DNA of 64,000 bases from Perkinsela sp. pyNocScin1 (taxonomy: Eukaryota > Euglenozoa > Kinetoplastea > Prokinetoplastida > Perkinselidae), in NCBI GenBank assembly GCA_964019655.1, contig CAXHTR010000005.1:248001-312000 (forward strand). Direction: 5' to 3'. Positions 9,201-18,751 of this stretch are shown piece by piece; the stretch's first letter is position 1, and the number at the start of each line of letters is the position of its first letter. The notes beneath the pieces are model-generated. The model did no database searches and was not told the DNA's origin. It saw only the letters and a list, made by a program, of their open reading frames with translations. The translations under genes and the position numbers were made by a program.

Positions 9201-12200
9201 TTCAGCTTAATGTGCTTCAAGAATTCCATCGTCACAGCTATATCGCCATTTACAAGATCAATTTCATGTGAAACGATATTTGTCGAGGGGGAATTTCGTC
9301 GCAGGAGGCGCGTGAGGCCATACTCGGCCATGAATGGGCGATCTTGGCTGCGCGTTATGTCGATGAACTTGACCCACGACTGAACATCGTTTTCGGGGGG
9401 AATGACGAGGGACCGAATCGCAAGGCTGACCTGGAGAATCTTCGGGACGTGGGCAACAGACTGAAAGCGCTCGTCCCACAAATTCCGAAGGAACGGCCGC
9501 CGGTCGGTGCGCGTCTGGTAAATAATGACTTCCTCAAGCTCGGAGAGGTGCTGCAGCATCGAGATGTGGTCATATGCGCGGTGGTACGACTCGCCGAGCA
9601 TAATCGAGAGGTTCGAGTCGAGGCGCATGCGTGACGCATCAATAAAGTTCTGTGCGACCTCATGGTTCTCCTTGTGGATTTCCAAAACCGCGTTGAAGAA
9701 GTCTGCGTGCTCGATGGGAAGCGATTCTGTTGTTTCCTCCATAAGGTGCCAGTCTTCAAGGTACCATGCCGCTGCGGCCGACTCCACAGCGAGCTCGCTC
9801 TTCTGTGCTTCGTTGCAGAGGGACCAGTTCTCCTTGGTGACGCGAACGAGCTCAGGCCAGTTGCCAACGCTTGTGAAGCACCGGCAGAGGCCGAGTACGT
9901 CATTTATCTCCGGCATCATGCCCTTCGACTGCTCTTCCTTTATCTGTGTTGCAAAACATTCGATCGCCCTTGGGTATATCTGGAGCTTCTGGTAGACAGC
10001 CCCTTTGCCCTTTCCTTGCGCGAGCTTCTCGACAAAAAAGCTCTCGTACGAGTCTGTTGCGAAGAAGCGCTTGCCTGACTGAAATAGTCTATTGAGAAGG
10101 CCCATTGCTGACGCTGGCGAATTCAGCTGCTGGTACAGATCTACGAGAAGGTTGACAAAGGTAAAGTCTTGGAAGACCTGCTCGTCGGTCATTTGCTCAT
10201 AGATGATCTCTGTGTAGTGCAGCGCCTTGGTGAGGTACTTCGCCTTCTTTGTTGCGTGTACGAGGTTGTGCAAGTCGAAATACGGATAAATCTCATGCGC
10301 GTAGCTTATGCGTGGCTGGCGCTGGAACTGCACGTTCACCGAAAGTTTGCCTTCAAGACACTCTTTAATTTGGCTGATGCGCGCAATCTCTACCTCGTCT
10401 ATGGCAAGGAGGGCCGAGCCGATGGGTATGTTCGCTTTAGCGCCCGGGGAGCTCTTCGCGATTTTTGTGACGCGAAACTTGTTTTTGCCGTAAAAGCTCT
10501 CCTTCATGGTCTCACCCACGACGTGGCTTTCCCCGTACGCAATGCCGAATTTTTCGCTCAGCGATGAGCGGGAAACAAGCTTTGTCTCTGCAGGATAGGC
10601 AACCTCTTTACGCAATGTGTTTGAGGTTCTGTATGGCTCGAGAAACTCTGCAAGGCGAACGATGCGCATCATGACATCTTTCGTTGAGCTCTGCACAAGC
10701 ATTCTGGAAAGCCCGTCCATGATCAGCTGCTGTTGCGTGCGGCTCAAGCACACGAAGACGCTGAAAAAGCTGTAGGGTAAAAGCTCACGGGCGAATGCTG
10801 AGCTCAGCAGTGCGATATCGAGAACCTCGCGTATGGCGGCCTCAGGGCTTTGTTTGATGATCTCTATTGAGAGATCGTCTATCCAGCGATTCCATTCACC
10901 TTCACTGAGTGATTCGAAGATTTGCGACGAGAAAAACGATAAGATACGATCTGCATTCACTGCAAACATGTTTTTTGTGTCACAATGCACTCTCGAAACT
11001 TCGTGAAATGGTTCTCTCTTGTGCATCATTTTTTGTATATAGCTTTCTTGAAGCTCACTGTCAAGATTCTCTCGGAAGCGCAATGCGATGATAACGTTTT
11101 CTCCTTCACGCTGCTCTGCGAGAACCTCGAACACTTTTGATTCTAGGTTTGATGGAGACTGAATCGCTTTACTCAGTGCTGCTGCACTTTTTCTATTAGT
11201 CGCACTTATTTTGAAGATATCGCAGTCCAGTACTTGTGCACTTTTATTTGACTCTTCTTTCTCTTCGCTTTGATTGACCGCGTCTTCTCGAATTTCACTC
11301 GTTTCGCGGTATTTTTCGAGAATCTTCGTAAAGCGCTCACTTGAAACGTTTCTCGCACGAGCGTAAGTGTCGACAAGGAAAAGGAACTTTTTTCCGAGCG
11401 GGCCGAGCGCGAGAAGCATGTCGCAGAGAACATCCATCGTGCGATACTGCACCTCGGGACTCGTCGTATGCTCGAGAAGCCGAATCAGATGGTGAATTGT
11501 CCGAGCGCTGACTTCGCGGAAGTTATGTTGCTGCGCCGCTATCGTTAGAAAGCTCAGACATCGCAGGTTAATGTTGATCCCGTTCGCTGTGAGGATATTC
11601 GGCTTGATGTAGTGCAGAATGAGCGGCACAATGTAGTAGATTTCACGGTCGAGCATGGACTCGAAGCTTTCAAGCCCGCTGATGACTTTCATGCTGATTT
11701 CCTTTCGCTCAGTGTGGTCCTCAATCATCTTTTGGACAAGAAATTTGAAGATCCATCGCTGGCGTTCTGCGTCGACAGCGGTCGGGAACGACTTTGCAAT
11801 CTCTTCAAGCAAAATGATTGTCTGTAGTATAAACCCTGGATCGCTCGAAAAACTGTTTTCTGTCTCGATGCGCTCGCAGTATGCAATGACTGTTCGTAGT
11901 ATTCGGCCAGCAGCGCTGCTGCATCCACGCTGACCACATTGACTTCCTTTCACGAGAATGGCATGTAGGCGCGCGATGATATCTGCATGAAACATTTTGC
12001 ATTCATCGTTTTGCAGCGCTTCGAGAAACACATCAACGAGCCCGCTGATGTGGGGCACGAGCTGCTCCGGGGAAAATGCCTGCAGCATTCCACCGAAAGA
12101 GCGCATGAGCACTGTCCAGAGAGTACTGTTTGGATTTCTCATGAGTTCAACCGTTCCCTTCAAAATAGCTGCGGGATAGCTTTCGGCCAGTGGCGCTGAG

Positions 12201-15046
12201 CACCGCGTTGCGACCTCAGTTTGCGCGATAAATGCGTCGATCGCTGAGTGGCTGTGTTCTTCGAGATGCTCCTTTCGTGCCTTCAGTACCGTTCGAATGA
12301 GCACTGGATCCACTGCACCAATCACTCCGAGCACGCGCATGATCTCTTTGCGTGTCTCAAAATCAATTGTGTTTTCCCCATGCAGGAGCGCGCTAAGGAG
12401 TATCGTCAGAAACTCTGGGTACATTTGATAGAAGGCGCTACCGACAACAGCAGTTGACCGGATAACAGAGACAAGGGCTCGGAGTGCGGCCCTACGCTGT
12501 ATGCAACTATTGCGGTCTTCAATCGCAGAGAGAAGGACCGGGAAAGCTTCTTCGCTCGCACGGACCGCTTCGTTTCCCGCTATCTGGGTGTTCTGGATGA
12601 TTCCATTAAAGAGATTCAACAGCGTCGTCGAGAGGTGCGAGACATCCGTGACTTGTATTTTCTGGAGGACCATTTCTTGCAGCGCATCGAGACTGTCCCC
12701 TGAAGTGTCGATTCTGATTTCACTACACACAATCTGATGCAGCATCCGTGCACAGTGGTAAATGTGTGCGAGGTTTCGGCTGTGCTGGAGCTCAATGATA
12801 AACTGCTGCTGTATTCTTGCGAGGCCAGCGACTATGTAAGACTGGTGAATTTTCGCGAGGCGGCATAGGACACATAGGCTCGCTTCCCTGATGTATAGCT
12901 TTTCATCATGGAGCCCCATGAAGAGCGTTTCAAGATAGTCGGGCGATGCCAAGTAGGGATCAATGCGTTTATCGAGGCACGTGAAAACCTCGTAGCGCAC
13001 AGTATCGGAAATATCAGACACTCCACAGTCAACGATATGCCCAAGTATATCCTTCACGACGTTGATCTTTGGAGACTTTTCCGCACCCGAGGACAATGCC
13101 TCGCAAATTTGCTTGTCATGCACATACGTTGCTGTCAAACGCAGTACTGTTCGAACAGCAACAATGCGATGCTCGATTCTGGGGTGCTCGAGAAAGGGTA
13201 CGACAAAGGTCTTTAAAAGCGTCATAATTGACTCGTTCGTGAGCGGATTGAGAGTAGCGAGCGTTCGCATCGCAACTATTTCTGACTGCTGCCCGGACAG
13301 GGATGTCTCGTATGGGCTCAACCGAAGTGATGCTATGCCCAGCTCTAGAGCGAGATTGTCATCACTTTCAAGTGATGTTTGTCGTCGCTTTACAGGTGAT
13401 CGCTCATTTTCCTTCAATGGGCTTGTTCCCTGCTCGTTCCGTGGGGAGCGTGGAAGCGCATTTCTATGCATGAGAACTCGTGCGATGGATGTAAGCAGTC
13501 TTTCCTGGAAAAGCGGTATAAATTCTGGCACAGACTCACCGATAACGTGAAGTGCCTCTGCAAGATATGCATTCAGGCCATTCATGAAAAGTTTGTCCAT
13601 GAGCGACTCTATGCGCGGCTGGAGCCACGATCGATCACAAACTTTCGCGATCGCTCCGAGACATTTCAGAGCTTCAATGACAAAGTCATTTTCTTGGACT
13701 TCGATGTCAACAGCTGGAGGAGACAGTGACTGTGGCAGCGCGCTATCAGGCATTGCGTTTTCATACGGCTCAGGTTGCTTTGGACTGAGGATGGAATCCA
13801 CCTTGGGCGTTTCTGTTGGTCGCAAGTTCTCACTACTTAAAACGTTTCTATGTACTTCTTTGTCGTCAATGCCGTCAAAGCGAATGCGCTTTGTATCAAG
13901 CGCAGCAATGACACGGCCCATCATGGCATCTAAATACGGCGATATAGCCTTTCGGCCCACTGCACCAATAAATTCTGCCATAGAAATGAAGCAGCACGCG
14001 CGCGTCGTTTGGTCACCTTTGCTCGTATACACATAATACACCTCTCTAATGGTTCGGTTTAGGTGGCAGGATAGAAATAGGTTTGTCATTGTTGGTATAA
14101 GCGGGACCAAGCGAATAAGAGTGAGTCGGCAGTTAAGGTCCTTGAAGAGCGCTGGGTCAAGGACGATGTCCATGACACGGTTGTAGAACTCTGGATTGCG
14201 CTCATAGCGAACAAAGGAAGTTAGCAAAAGAAGTGAACCATGCCGTGTTTCAACGTCTGTCGGCGTGCGCACATTGCGCTCTATCATCACAAGGATTTTG
14301 CGTAGTTTTTCTGGGGGTAACACACGCTGGCGAATGAGCTCCTCAATTGTCATACTCATAGCATTTCTGGTGAACATCTTTTCGTTTCGAAGACCACTCC
14401 AAATGCAGTGCGTGAGAAACTTGTCAGCATGAAAAAATTTGCGAGCAATATCTGGTGCGCTTCGCGCGAGAACATGGAGCAGCTGGGATGCAGCGTATGC
14501 TCTATTCTCGATATGAGCGAATGCCATGTCATCTCGCAACCATTCGAAGGCTTTCGATATTTCTGTGTGAACTATGTCGTTCGTTCCGAGGTGCCCATCT
14601 TTGATGATGAGCTTGATACATTTACAAATCGAGTCAATGAAATCTGTCCCATTGTTTTGCTCGAGGCCACTGTGTAGCAGCGACATAAAGAATGATCGCT
14701 TTAAGCTGTACTCCATGTACGGAACATCGACGAGGGACTCGATGATATAAATAGCAGCGAATGGGTGCGATTCAAACGTCTTTTCAATGTGTGAGTTAAT
14801 AAGCTTGATGTGTTCTTTAGTGAGGTTGGGTAAATACACATTAATGCGATCTTTGAGTGTAGCAATACTGTCTAGAAATAGACTGTCATCGTCGAAAAGG
14901 CTTGTTTGAATTCTTGCGTAGTGCTCGCCAATGGAATTAAAAAGCTCGCTGATGGCACTTTCGTTCGACAAAATGTGTTCGCGAAACATAAGGTGATCCA
15001 TTTGGTCCTCTCTGTTTCCCTGGTTTCGAATCAGATGATTCAACAT
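6230..15046 (-). CDS. TOR-family phosphatidylinositol-kinase-related protein kinase with PDZ-like domain (TOR3/TOR-like-1 type)
   Basis: A 2938-residue serine/threonine kinase of the TOR family. Residues 1 to about 1350 are HEAT-like helices. A PDZ-like module occupies about 1495-1578 (motif SPGAKANIPIGSALLAIDEV). A FAT region follows. The kinase domain runs about 2400-2640, with the catalytic loop GLGDRHLNNIML (near 2545), the DFG-type HIDFGDCFEV (near 2567), and TOR-typical PFRLTRMFVAAMES and YDPLLNWRL. A low-complexity linker of about 270 residues leads to a C-terminal FATC motif ending ENLCEAYIGWCPFW. Trypanosomatids have several TORs, one of which (TOR3/TOR-like 1) carries a PDZ domain and is linked to acidocalcisomes and stress. 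The 3' third is visibly richer in G+C than the 5' part. First gene of a four-gene - run by coordinate, last by transcription. Confidence 0.93.
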   Translation of the reverse strand: MLNHLIRNQGNREDQMDHLMFREHILSNESAISELFNSIGEHYARIQTSLFDDDSLFLDSIATLKDRINVYLPNLTKEHIKLINSHIEKTFESHPFAAIYIIESLVDVPYMEYSLKRSFFMSLLHSGLEQNNGTDFIDSICKCIKLIIKDGHLGTNDIVHTEISKAFEWLRDDMAFAHIENRAYAASQLLHVLARSAPDIARKFFHADKFLTHCIWSGLRNEKMFTRNAMSMTIEELIRQRVLPPEKLRKILVMIERNVRTPTDVETRHGSLLLLTSFVRYERNPEFYNRVMDIVLDPALFKDLNCRLTLIRLVPLIPTMTNLFLSCHLNRTIREVYYVYTSKGDQTTRACCFISMAEFIGAVGRKAISPYLDAMMGRVIAALDTKRIRFDGIDDKEVHRNVLSSENLRPTETPKVDSILSPKQPEPYENAMPDSALPQSLSPPAVDIEVQENDFVIEALKCLGAIAKVCDRSWLQPRIESLMDKLFMNGLNAYLAEALHVIGESVPEFIPLFQERLLTSIARVLMHRNALPRSPRNEQGTSPLKENERSPVKRRQTSLESDDNLALELGIASLRLSPYETSLSGQQSEIVAMRTLATLNPLTNESIMTLLKTFVVPFLEHPRIEHRIVAVRTVLRLTATYVHDKQICEALSSGAEKSPKINVVKDILGHIVDCGVSDISDTVRYEVFTCLDKRIDPYLASPDYLETLFMGLHDEKLYIREASLCVLCRLAKIHQSYIVAGLARIQQQFIIELQHSRNLAHIYHCARMLHQIVCSEIRIDTSGDSLDALQEMVLQKIQVTDVSHLSTTLLNLFNGIIQNTQIAGNEAVRASEEAFPVLLSAIEDRNSCIQRRAALRALVSVIRSTAVVGSAFYQMYPEFLTILLSALLHGENTIDFETRKEIMRVLGVIGAVDPVLIRTVLKARKEHLEEHSHSAIDAFIAQTEVATRCSAPLAESYPAAILKGTVELMRNPNSTLWTVLMRSFGGMLQAFSPEQLVPHISGLVDVFLEALQNDECKMFHADIIARLHAILVKGSQCGQRGCSSAAGRILRTVIAYCERIETENSFSSDPGFILQTIILLEEIAKSFPTAVDAERQRWIFKFLVQKMIEDHTERKEISMKVISGLESFESMLDREIYYIVPLILHYIKPNILTANGININLRCLSFLTIAAQQHNFREVSARTIHHLIRLLEHTTSPEVQYRTMDVLCDMLLALGPLGKKFLFLVDTYARARNVSSERFTKILEKYRETSEIREDAVNQSEEKEESNKSAQVLDCDIFKISATNRKSAAALSKAIQSPSNLESKVFEVLAEQREGENVIIALRFRENLDSELQESYIQKMMHKREPFHEVSRVHCDTKNMFAVNADRILSFFSSQIFESLSEGEWNRWIDDLSIEIIKQSPEAAIREVLDIALLSSAFARELLPYSFFSVFVCLSRTQQQLIMDGLSRMLVQSSTKDVMMRIVRLAEFLEPYRTSNTLRKEVAYPAETKLVSRSSLSEKFGIAYGESHVVGETMKESFYGKNKFRVTKIAKSSPGAKANIPIGSALLAIDEVEIARISQIKECLEGKLSVNVQFQRQPRISYAHEIYPYFDLHNLVHATKKAKYLTKALHYTEIIYEQMTDEQVFQDFTFVNLLVDLYQQLNSPASAMGLLNRLFQSGKRFFATDSYESFFVEKLAQGKGKGAVYQKLQIYPRAIECFATQIKEEQSKGMMPEINDVLGLCRCFTSVGNWPELVRVTKENWSLCNEAQKSELAVESAAAAWYLEDWHLMEETTESLPIEHADFFNAVLEIHKENHEVAQNFIDASRMRLDSNLSIMLGESYHRAYDHISMLQHLSELEEVIIYQTRTDRRPFLRNLWDERFQSVAHVPKILQVSLAIRSLVIPPENDVQSWVKFIDITRSQDRPFMAEYGLTRLLRRNSPSTNIVSHEIDLVNGDIAVTMEFLKHIKLKSGDVAMRKLNELVEILPERADVDNRTKSSCHFMLAQWYHTNVENRFLLPSERTTRRENIVKHLDIARELDDRNFQAWHSWAIMNLQAGLHRASSSSADSRDTSVHFLRVSLQAFFRSVCLAHVQSTHDEDEGTSREPREGHRDMDFQDILHVLFIWFNYGHIKEILDEVSRNIEDIAVGTWLKVIPQLISRIDHPNEHVREQLHRLLTKIGLEHPHALAYPLIVCATSNEASARKDAAASILDAVHKVRPALIDEIKLLSNELVRVAMGWWERWMNVLDDLLNKSYYETNSLKFFESYLGPLYDALGDPQTAEEQSFADELSTVLLHAWSLVHEAFADGSNRRDIVQEALEIYRQAHRTIIERIQEQPKVIPLRDRSPVLAERSFSIPIPGTYRTAEDGVRSELHFSAFLPEVRVIQSKQRPHRIALRGEDGRVHKFLLKANEDLRMDERVMQLFSLLNSFFAQSAEAQHTHHSIDPIMAYSVVPLSEDVGLIEWIERTETIYQLITKHRSSRGSSTFLELNMLMQMGNLKNIKEFANLPQRQRQCLLQYVVDNTPDDDLKQIFWERNATSEDWLDYRTNFTRSTATMSMVGYLLGLGDRHLNNIMLNEKGRTVHIDFGDCFEVATLREWCPEKVPFRLTRMFVAAMESCGVNGLFQKVCENIMRVLRKNKDTIITLLETFAYDPLLNWRLDATAEAADCYAKPYAYCHDVKESDDALAATASGAIRGTARPTDAPDTDGLGSAFRQIHTNDSASSGSEYEPAREDLAHHLSCTISPTFVRSTANFTQMNEARRAPPATLNNYTDNMNQTAKAALQRVRSKLDGTDFPTETVTRKTEELEAAISSFKFSPDFPEYDAIFDRPQGRGKATKDMLHLPTSSLQAQSMPIFLSTAHMDVHSPALSTNNPYGWGTHKEPIEHEDTQLFSTSLWNGADDDDESFRMVDDLRGASGLRETNNNRRKVTDQVQMLILEATAIENLCEAYIGWCPFW

Positions 15047-15190
15047 TGCACAATTATTAGAAATATTACAGGCTCATGAACCAAAATTCGGCCGAAGAGC
15101 CAAGGTCATCATATTATTTGAGTGGGGTATCGAAAAGAAGCTAATTTTATAGGTGTGGTGTAGTGCTGTGTATTGCTCCAGGTGCACAGT

Positions 15191-16930
15191 CTAGTGAACT
15201 ATATAGTGCTTTGCGAGCGGTAAGGGCTTATATTCAATTAAGAATTCGCCGAGCGTCGGCTTCGCAAGACCAGCTGCCCGCACAAAGGCATGAAACGGAG
15301 GGGATGCTGAAAAGGGCCTCGACTTGAATTCTGGGTGGTACTGGACTGCGAAGAAGAAAGGATGGCTACGAAGCTCTATGGCCTCAGCGCGCTCATGCCT
15401 CTCATCCCATCCGCTGAAAACAACGCCTTGTTTCTCAAATAATTCCTTGAATTCTTTGTTGAACTCAAATCTATGACGATGTCTCTCACGAACTGACTCG
15501 GCATTATCGTAACAAAGTGATGCAATAGAATCTTTTCGCATCATAATTGCTCGTGACCCGAGACGCATGTTTGCTCCCATGGTCTCGCTATCGATTTCCG
15601 GCATAAATCGAAGTATTTTTGTGTCAGTGTTTGCATCAAACTCTTCACTGTTCGCATTCTCTAGCTGCAGGATGCTGCGCGCTATTTCGACAAGAGCCAC
15701 CTGCATTCCAAGGCAAACTCCAAAAAACGGTATTCTTGAAATTCTTGCGATGTTAACTGCTCTTGCAAGCCCCTCAATGCCACGCACCCCAAACCCACCT
15801 GGAATGAAAACCCCTGCACAGCTTTGGATTTCCTTTTCCACCGCCTCAATCTCAGAAGCGGTCTCTAGACGTTCTGCATCTATCCAGATAAAGGATATTC
15901 CATAGCTGAATGCCAAAGCTGCATGTTCGAGTGCTTTTACTGCAGAGAAATACGTATCAGATCCTCCACCACCCATGCCCAGATATTTTCCAACGAAAGC
16001 AATGCGCAGTGTTTTGACGGGATGCGATACTGCTTCTGAAAGTTTTTCCCAGTGCGGCAAGGGCTTTTCAATGTGGACCACGGGCTTCGCCGCTGAAGTA
16101 TTCAAACGAAGGCATTCCGTTAGCTTTTGAATAATATGCTGGTCATTCAGGAGAATCGGAACCTCGAACAGATTCTCGACAGTATGCAGGGAAATCACGT
16201 GGTTACTCTGAACGTTGCATAGCTGTGAGATCTTAGCACGAGTACTGTCTTCGATCGGACATTCGCATCTGCAAGCGATAATATCGGGCTGCAGGCCCAT
16301 ACTTTGCAGTGCATGGACGCTGTGCTGTGTCGGCTTCGTCTTTTGTCCGCACATTTTTGGAACATAGCTCAGATGAACAACGCACATATCAGACGAGCTT
16401 GGTAGGCTGTGCCGCATAAGGCGGAGGGATTCAATGAATGACATCGACTCAATATCACCAACGGTGCCGCCCACTTCTATGAGGCATATATCAGGAATAT
16501 TTTCAGTTCCATCTGTGGAAACACGAGCAATAGATTGAATTTCGCTCATGACTTCTCCCGTGAAGTGCGGAACTATCTGCACCGTTTTTCCAAGATACTC
16601 CCCAGATCGCTCTTTTGTTAGAAGCTTACGATATATTTTTCCTGTCGTTATGTTGTTTGATCGGCTCAATGTGAGATCCATCGCCCGTTCATAGTTACCG
16701 AGATCCAAGTCAACTTCTCCACCGTCGTCGAGCACATAGACTTCCCCATGTTCAAACGGACTCATTAGGCCTGCATCTTCGTTGATATACGGGTCTATTT
16801 TTATGGCGGTGACATGAAATCCATAGGCATGTAAAACTGCACCAATTGATGATGTGGCTACTCCTTTTCCGAGACTACTGCATACTCCGCCCGTCACAAC
16901 AATATATTTCATATCTTTCGATGTCGTCAT
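15191..16930 (-). CDS. CTP synthase
   Basis: Glutamine-hydrolysing CTP synthase converting UTP to CTP with ATP, the last step of de novo pyrimidine nucleotide synthesis. The synthetase domain begins with the P-loop-like VTGGVCSSLGKG (about residues 12-23), then IKIDPYINEDAGLMSPFEHGE. The glutaminase domain has the nucleophile in FFGVCLGMQ (about residue 405) and the His-Glu pair in VQYHPEF near the C-terminus. The length of 579 residues is normal for the eukaryotic form and all motifs are intact. The start is MTTSKDMKYIVVTGG. It lies 145 bp upstream, in transcription order, of TOR, inside a co-directional run. Confidence 0.97.
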   Translation of the reverse strand: MTTSKDMKYIVVTGGVCSSLGKGVATSSIGAVLHAYGFHVTAIKIDPYINEDAGLMSPFEHGEVYVLDDGGEVDLDLGNYERAMDLTLSRSNNITTGKIYRKLLTKERSGEYLGKTVQIVPHFTGEVMSEIQSIARVSTDGTENIPDICLIEVGGTVGDIESMSFIESLRLMRHSLPSSSDMCVVHLSYVPKMCGQKTKPTQHSVHALQSMGLQPDIIACRCECPIEDSTRAKISQLCNVQSNHVISLHTVENLFEVPILLNDQHIIQKLTECLRLNTSAAKPVVHIEKPLPHWEKLSEAVSHPVKTLRIAFVGKYLGMGGGGSDTYFSAVKALEHAALAFSYGISFIWIDAERLETASEIEAVEKEIQSCAGVFIPGGFGVRGIEGLARAVNIARISRIPFFGVCLGMQVALVEIARSILQLENANSEEFDANTDTKILRFMPEIDSETMGANMRLGSRAIMMRKDSIASLCYDNAESVRERHRHRFEFNKEFKELFEKQGVVFSGWDERHERAEAIELRSHPFFFAVQYHPEFKSRPFSASPPFHAFVRAAGLAKPTLGEFLIEYKPLPLAKHYIVH

Positions 16931-17088
16931 TGATTACTCTACAATTTTGTGGACATCGATACCTGCGTCAACAAGAGCCTAAAAAAGTCACATACGGTCA
17001 CATACCTTCACCTCATCCCTTTTTCGTAGAGCTGATACCGCCTGTTTTCGACAAGAGCAAAAAATCAAAAGCATAGAGGGTGCCACAG

Positions 17089-17994
17089 TTATCGAACACT
17101 CGTTAAACCCGAGTAAAACTCACGAACACGACGCTTTGCATCTACTGCATACGCATCCCCTGTGGATGATTCAGATGACTTTTGTACGTTTGTGCCAAAT
17201 CGACTTAGCTGGATGGCAAGTGTTGGCTGTAATGCGTAGCTCATGGGTTTTGATATGAATTTGTCCAACGCTGAGTGGCTGTCTTTCCTGAATTCCCGCG
17301 TGTCAAGATTTTTATCCATAGCTTTATATGGCCGATTTGAATCAATATCATCAGTGCAGGATTCGCAGAGATGTGTATCGATCTGCCAATTCAATTTGTT
17401 TGTAAGCTCAAGACAAAGCGCAGCACTCACATGATGTAAAACATATGCTGTCAGTTCCCGTTGGCCCGAATAAGCTCTCCTCCATCCACGGGCTACCATC
17501 GGCCGTGGAGGCTTGCCAGCTGACAGCAGGTCAACACCGCCCAGATAAAGCAACTCCCAGTCTCCAGGTACGTCTATGATTCGCTGTGTGATTGTCGAAG
17601 AGAAAAGCGGGCTAAGTTCTACATCATCTTCCATGATCAGGGCGCACTTGTGCTTGCGAGCAACAATTTTCTCCCAAACATATCTATGCGAGAGAGCACA
17701 ACCGAGTGCTCCTTTGGTAAGGTCCATGCCATAAAATTTCTCTTCTAAAGGAATATTTTTCAACCTCTGGTACGCAAAATTCGTGATGTGACCTCTTGCT
17801 ATGAGATTGTCGATATTAAGTTCGTTTCCATCCACTGCCTCGACACGCTCGATTAAAGGGACGCTATCTGCTATTTGATGTTCTCTGAGAAGGTGCTTCA
17901 TATGATCCAGGCGATCAGCCCGTTTCTTCAGGTTGATGTAGTAAACAGCGTCGAAGGGGAGCTTTTGTCGACAAGGACCACTTTTGGAGAGCAT
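17089..17994 (-). CDS. Glycosyltransferase family 25 protein
   Basis: A 301-residue protein of the LPS-glycosyltransferase/procollagen-galactosyltransferase family (GT25). Seen directly: the opening AVYYINLKKRADRLDHM, the block GALGCALSHRYVWEKIV at about 110-126, and the acidic metal and nucleotide-sugar motif ALIMEDDVELSP at about 133-144. The family transfers hexoses, often galactose, to protein or lipid acceptors. No clear signal peptide or membrane anchor is visible, so the compartment is unclear. The C-terminal 60 residues are low in recognisable motifs. GT25 is patchily spread among protists, bacteria and large viruses, so horizontal origin is possible but not shown here. Confidence 0.85.
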   Translation of the reverse strand: MLSKSGPCRQKLPFDAVYYINLKKRADRLDHMKHLLREHQIADSVPLIERVEAVDGNELNIDNLIARGHITNFAYQRLKNIPLEEKFYGMDLTKGALGCALSHRYVWEKIVARKHKCALIMEDDVELSPLFSSTITQRIIDVPGDWELLYLGGVDLLSAGKPPRPMVARGWRRAYSGQRELTAYVLHHVSAALCLELTNKLNWQIDTHLCESCTDDIDSNRPYKAMDKNLDTREFRKDSHSALDKFISKPMSYALQPTLAIQLSRFGTNVQKSSESSTGDAYAVDAKRRVREFYSGLTSVR

Positions 17995-18157
17995 GATAGT
18001 GTTAGAAGAGAGAAGATTACAATAAGTTCCGTTAACAGGACGAAAAAAATTATCAGCTGTGTTTTAAACATAGATAGAGATCCTACACGAAGTAGAATAT
18101 ACCATGTACCTAACGAGTTTATCCGATAGATCATTGCGGGAAAGCTTCAACAAGCAA

Positions 18158-18751
18158 TTATGCTTTTTTGATCTCTGACGCTACTAAGCGCTTTTCAATA
18201 TCGTGTGTACCGGTGCATTTCATCGCAAGATGACTGCCTTCTATTGCTTTAAGAGGAAATCCCATTTGGCTAGTAGCCTCAATTACACCTTGATGCGTCC
18301 GAAAAGCACTCAATACATAGCATCGAGAATCAGCGGTTGACAAGATTTCTGCTCTAATTTTGTCGCCTGGGCGAAAGAAATCTATCATCGGCGATCTATG
18401 TGAAGTCAAGCGAATTTCATCGAATCGCAGGGATCCAATAAGTGTATATTGAAGCTTTTTTCCTTGGACATATGTGATTTCAACAAAAGCAGAAGTGCTC
18501 GTCACTTTTTGTATTCTTCCTTCCACTTCATGGCCCGGGGATGGGACGATGTTATACAATGGGCTGCCTTCATTCTTATCATTTCCTTGAAGAGGAATGA
18601 CTGATAAAGTACCAGAGGATTTCTCCACGTCTAATGTGCCGTTTATAGTTGATATAATGCATCCATTGCTCCTATATGTGTTTCGACCAGATTTAGAGTT
18701 CAATGAATGAGCTAATACTGAACCTGGAAAAACTTCACTTGATGTATTCAT
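18158..18751 (-). CDS. CSL4: RNA exosome subunit CSL4
   Basis: S1-domain cap subunit of the RNA exosome, which degrades and trims RNA 3' ends in nucleus and cytosol. The N-terminal module has EVFPGSVLAHS, followed by a glycine/tyrosine turn and CIISTINGTL, as in CSL4. The S1 domain starts at SPGHEVEGRIQKVTSTSAFVEI and holds FRPGDKIRAEIL and CYVLSAF. The C-terminus (GTHDIEKRLVASE) matches the end of CSL4, although the zinc-ribbon cysteines seen in some CSL4 proteins are mostly lost. I place the start at the methionine of MNTSSEVFPG (18751) rather than 13 residues upstream because homology begins there. Last gene before a divergent strand switch. Confidence 0.88.
   Translation of the reverse strand: MNTSSEVFPGSVLAHSLNSKSGRNTYRSNGCIISTINGTLDVEKSSGTLSVIPLQGNDKNEGSPLYNIVPSPGHEVEGRIQKVTSTSAFVEITYVQGKKLQYTLIGSLRFDEIRLTSHRSPMIDFFRPGDKIRAEILSTADSRCYVLSAFRTHQGVIEATSQMGFPLKAIEGSHLAMKCTGTHDIEKRLVASEIKKA

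Noticed and set aside
6795-9383. Several + strand open frames of 90-200 codons antisense to the TOR gene
   Set aside because: They arise from high G+C and codon bias of the sense gene, show no domain and are Arg/Ser/Cys-rich, as expected of antisense shadows.
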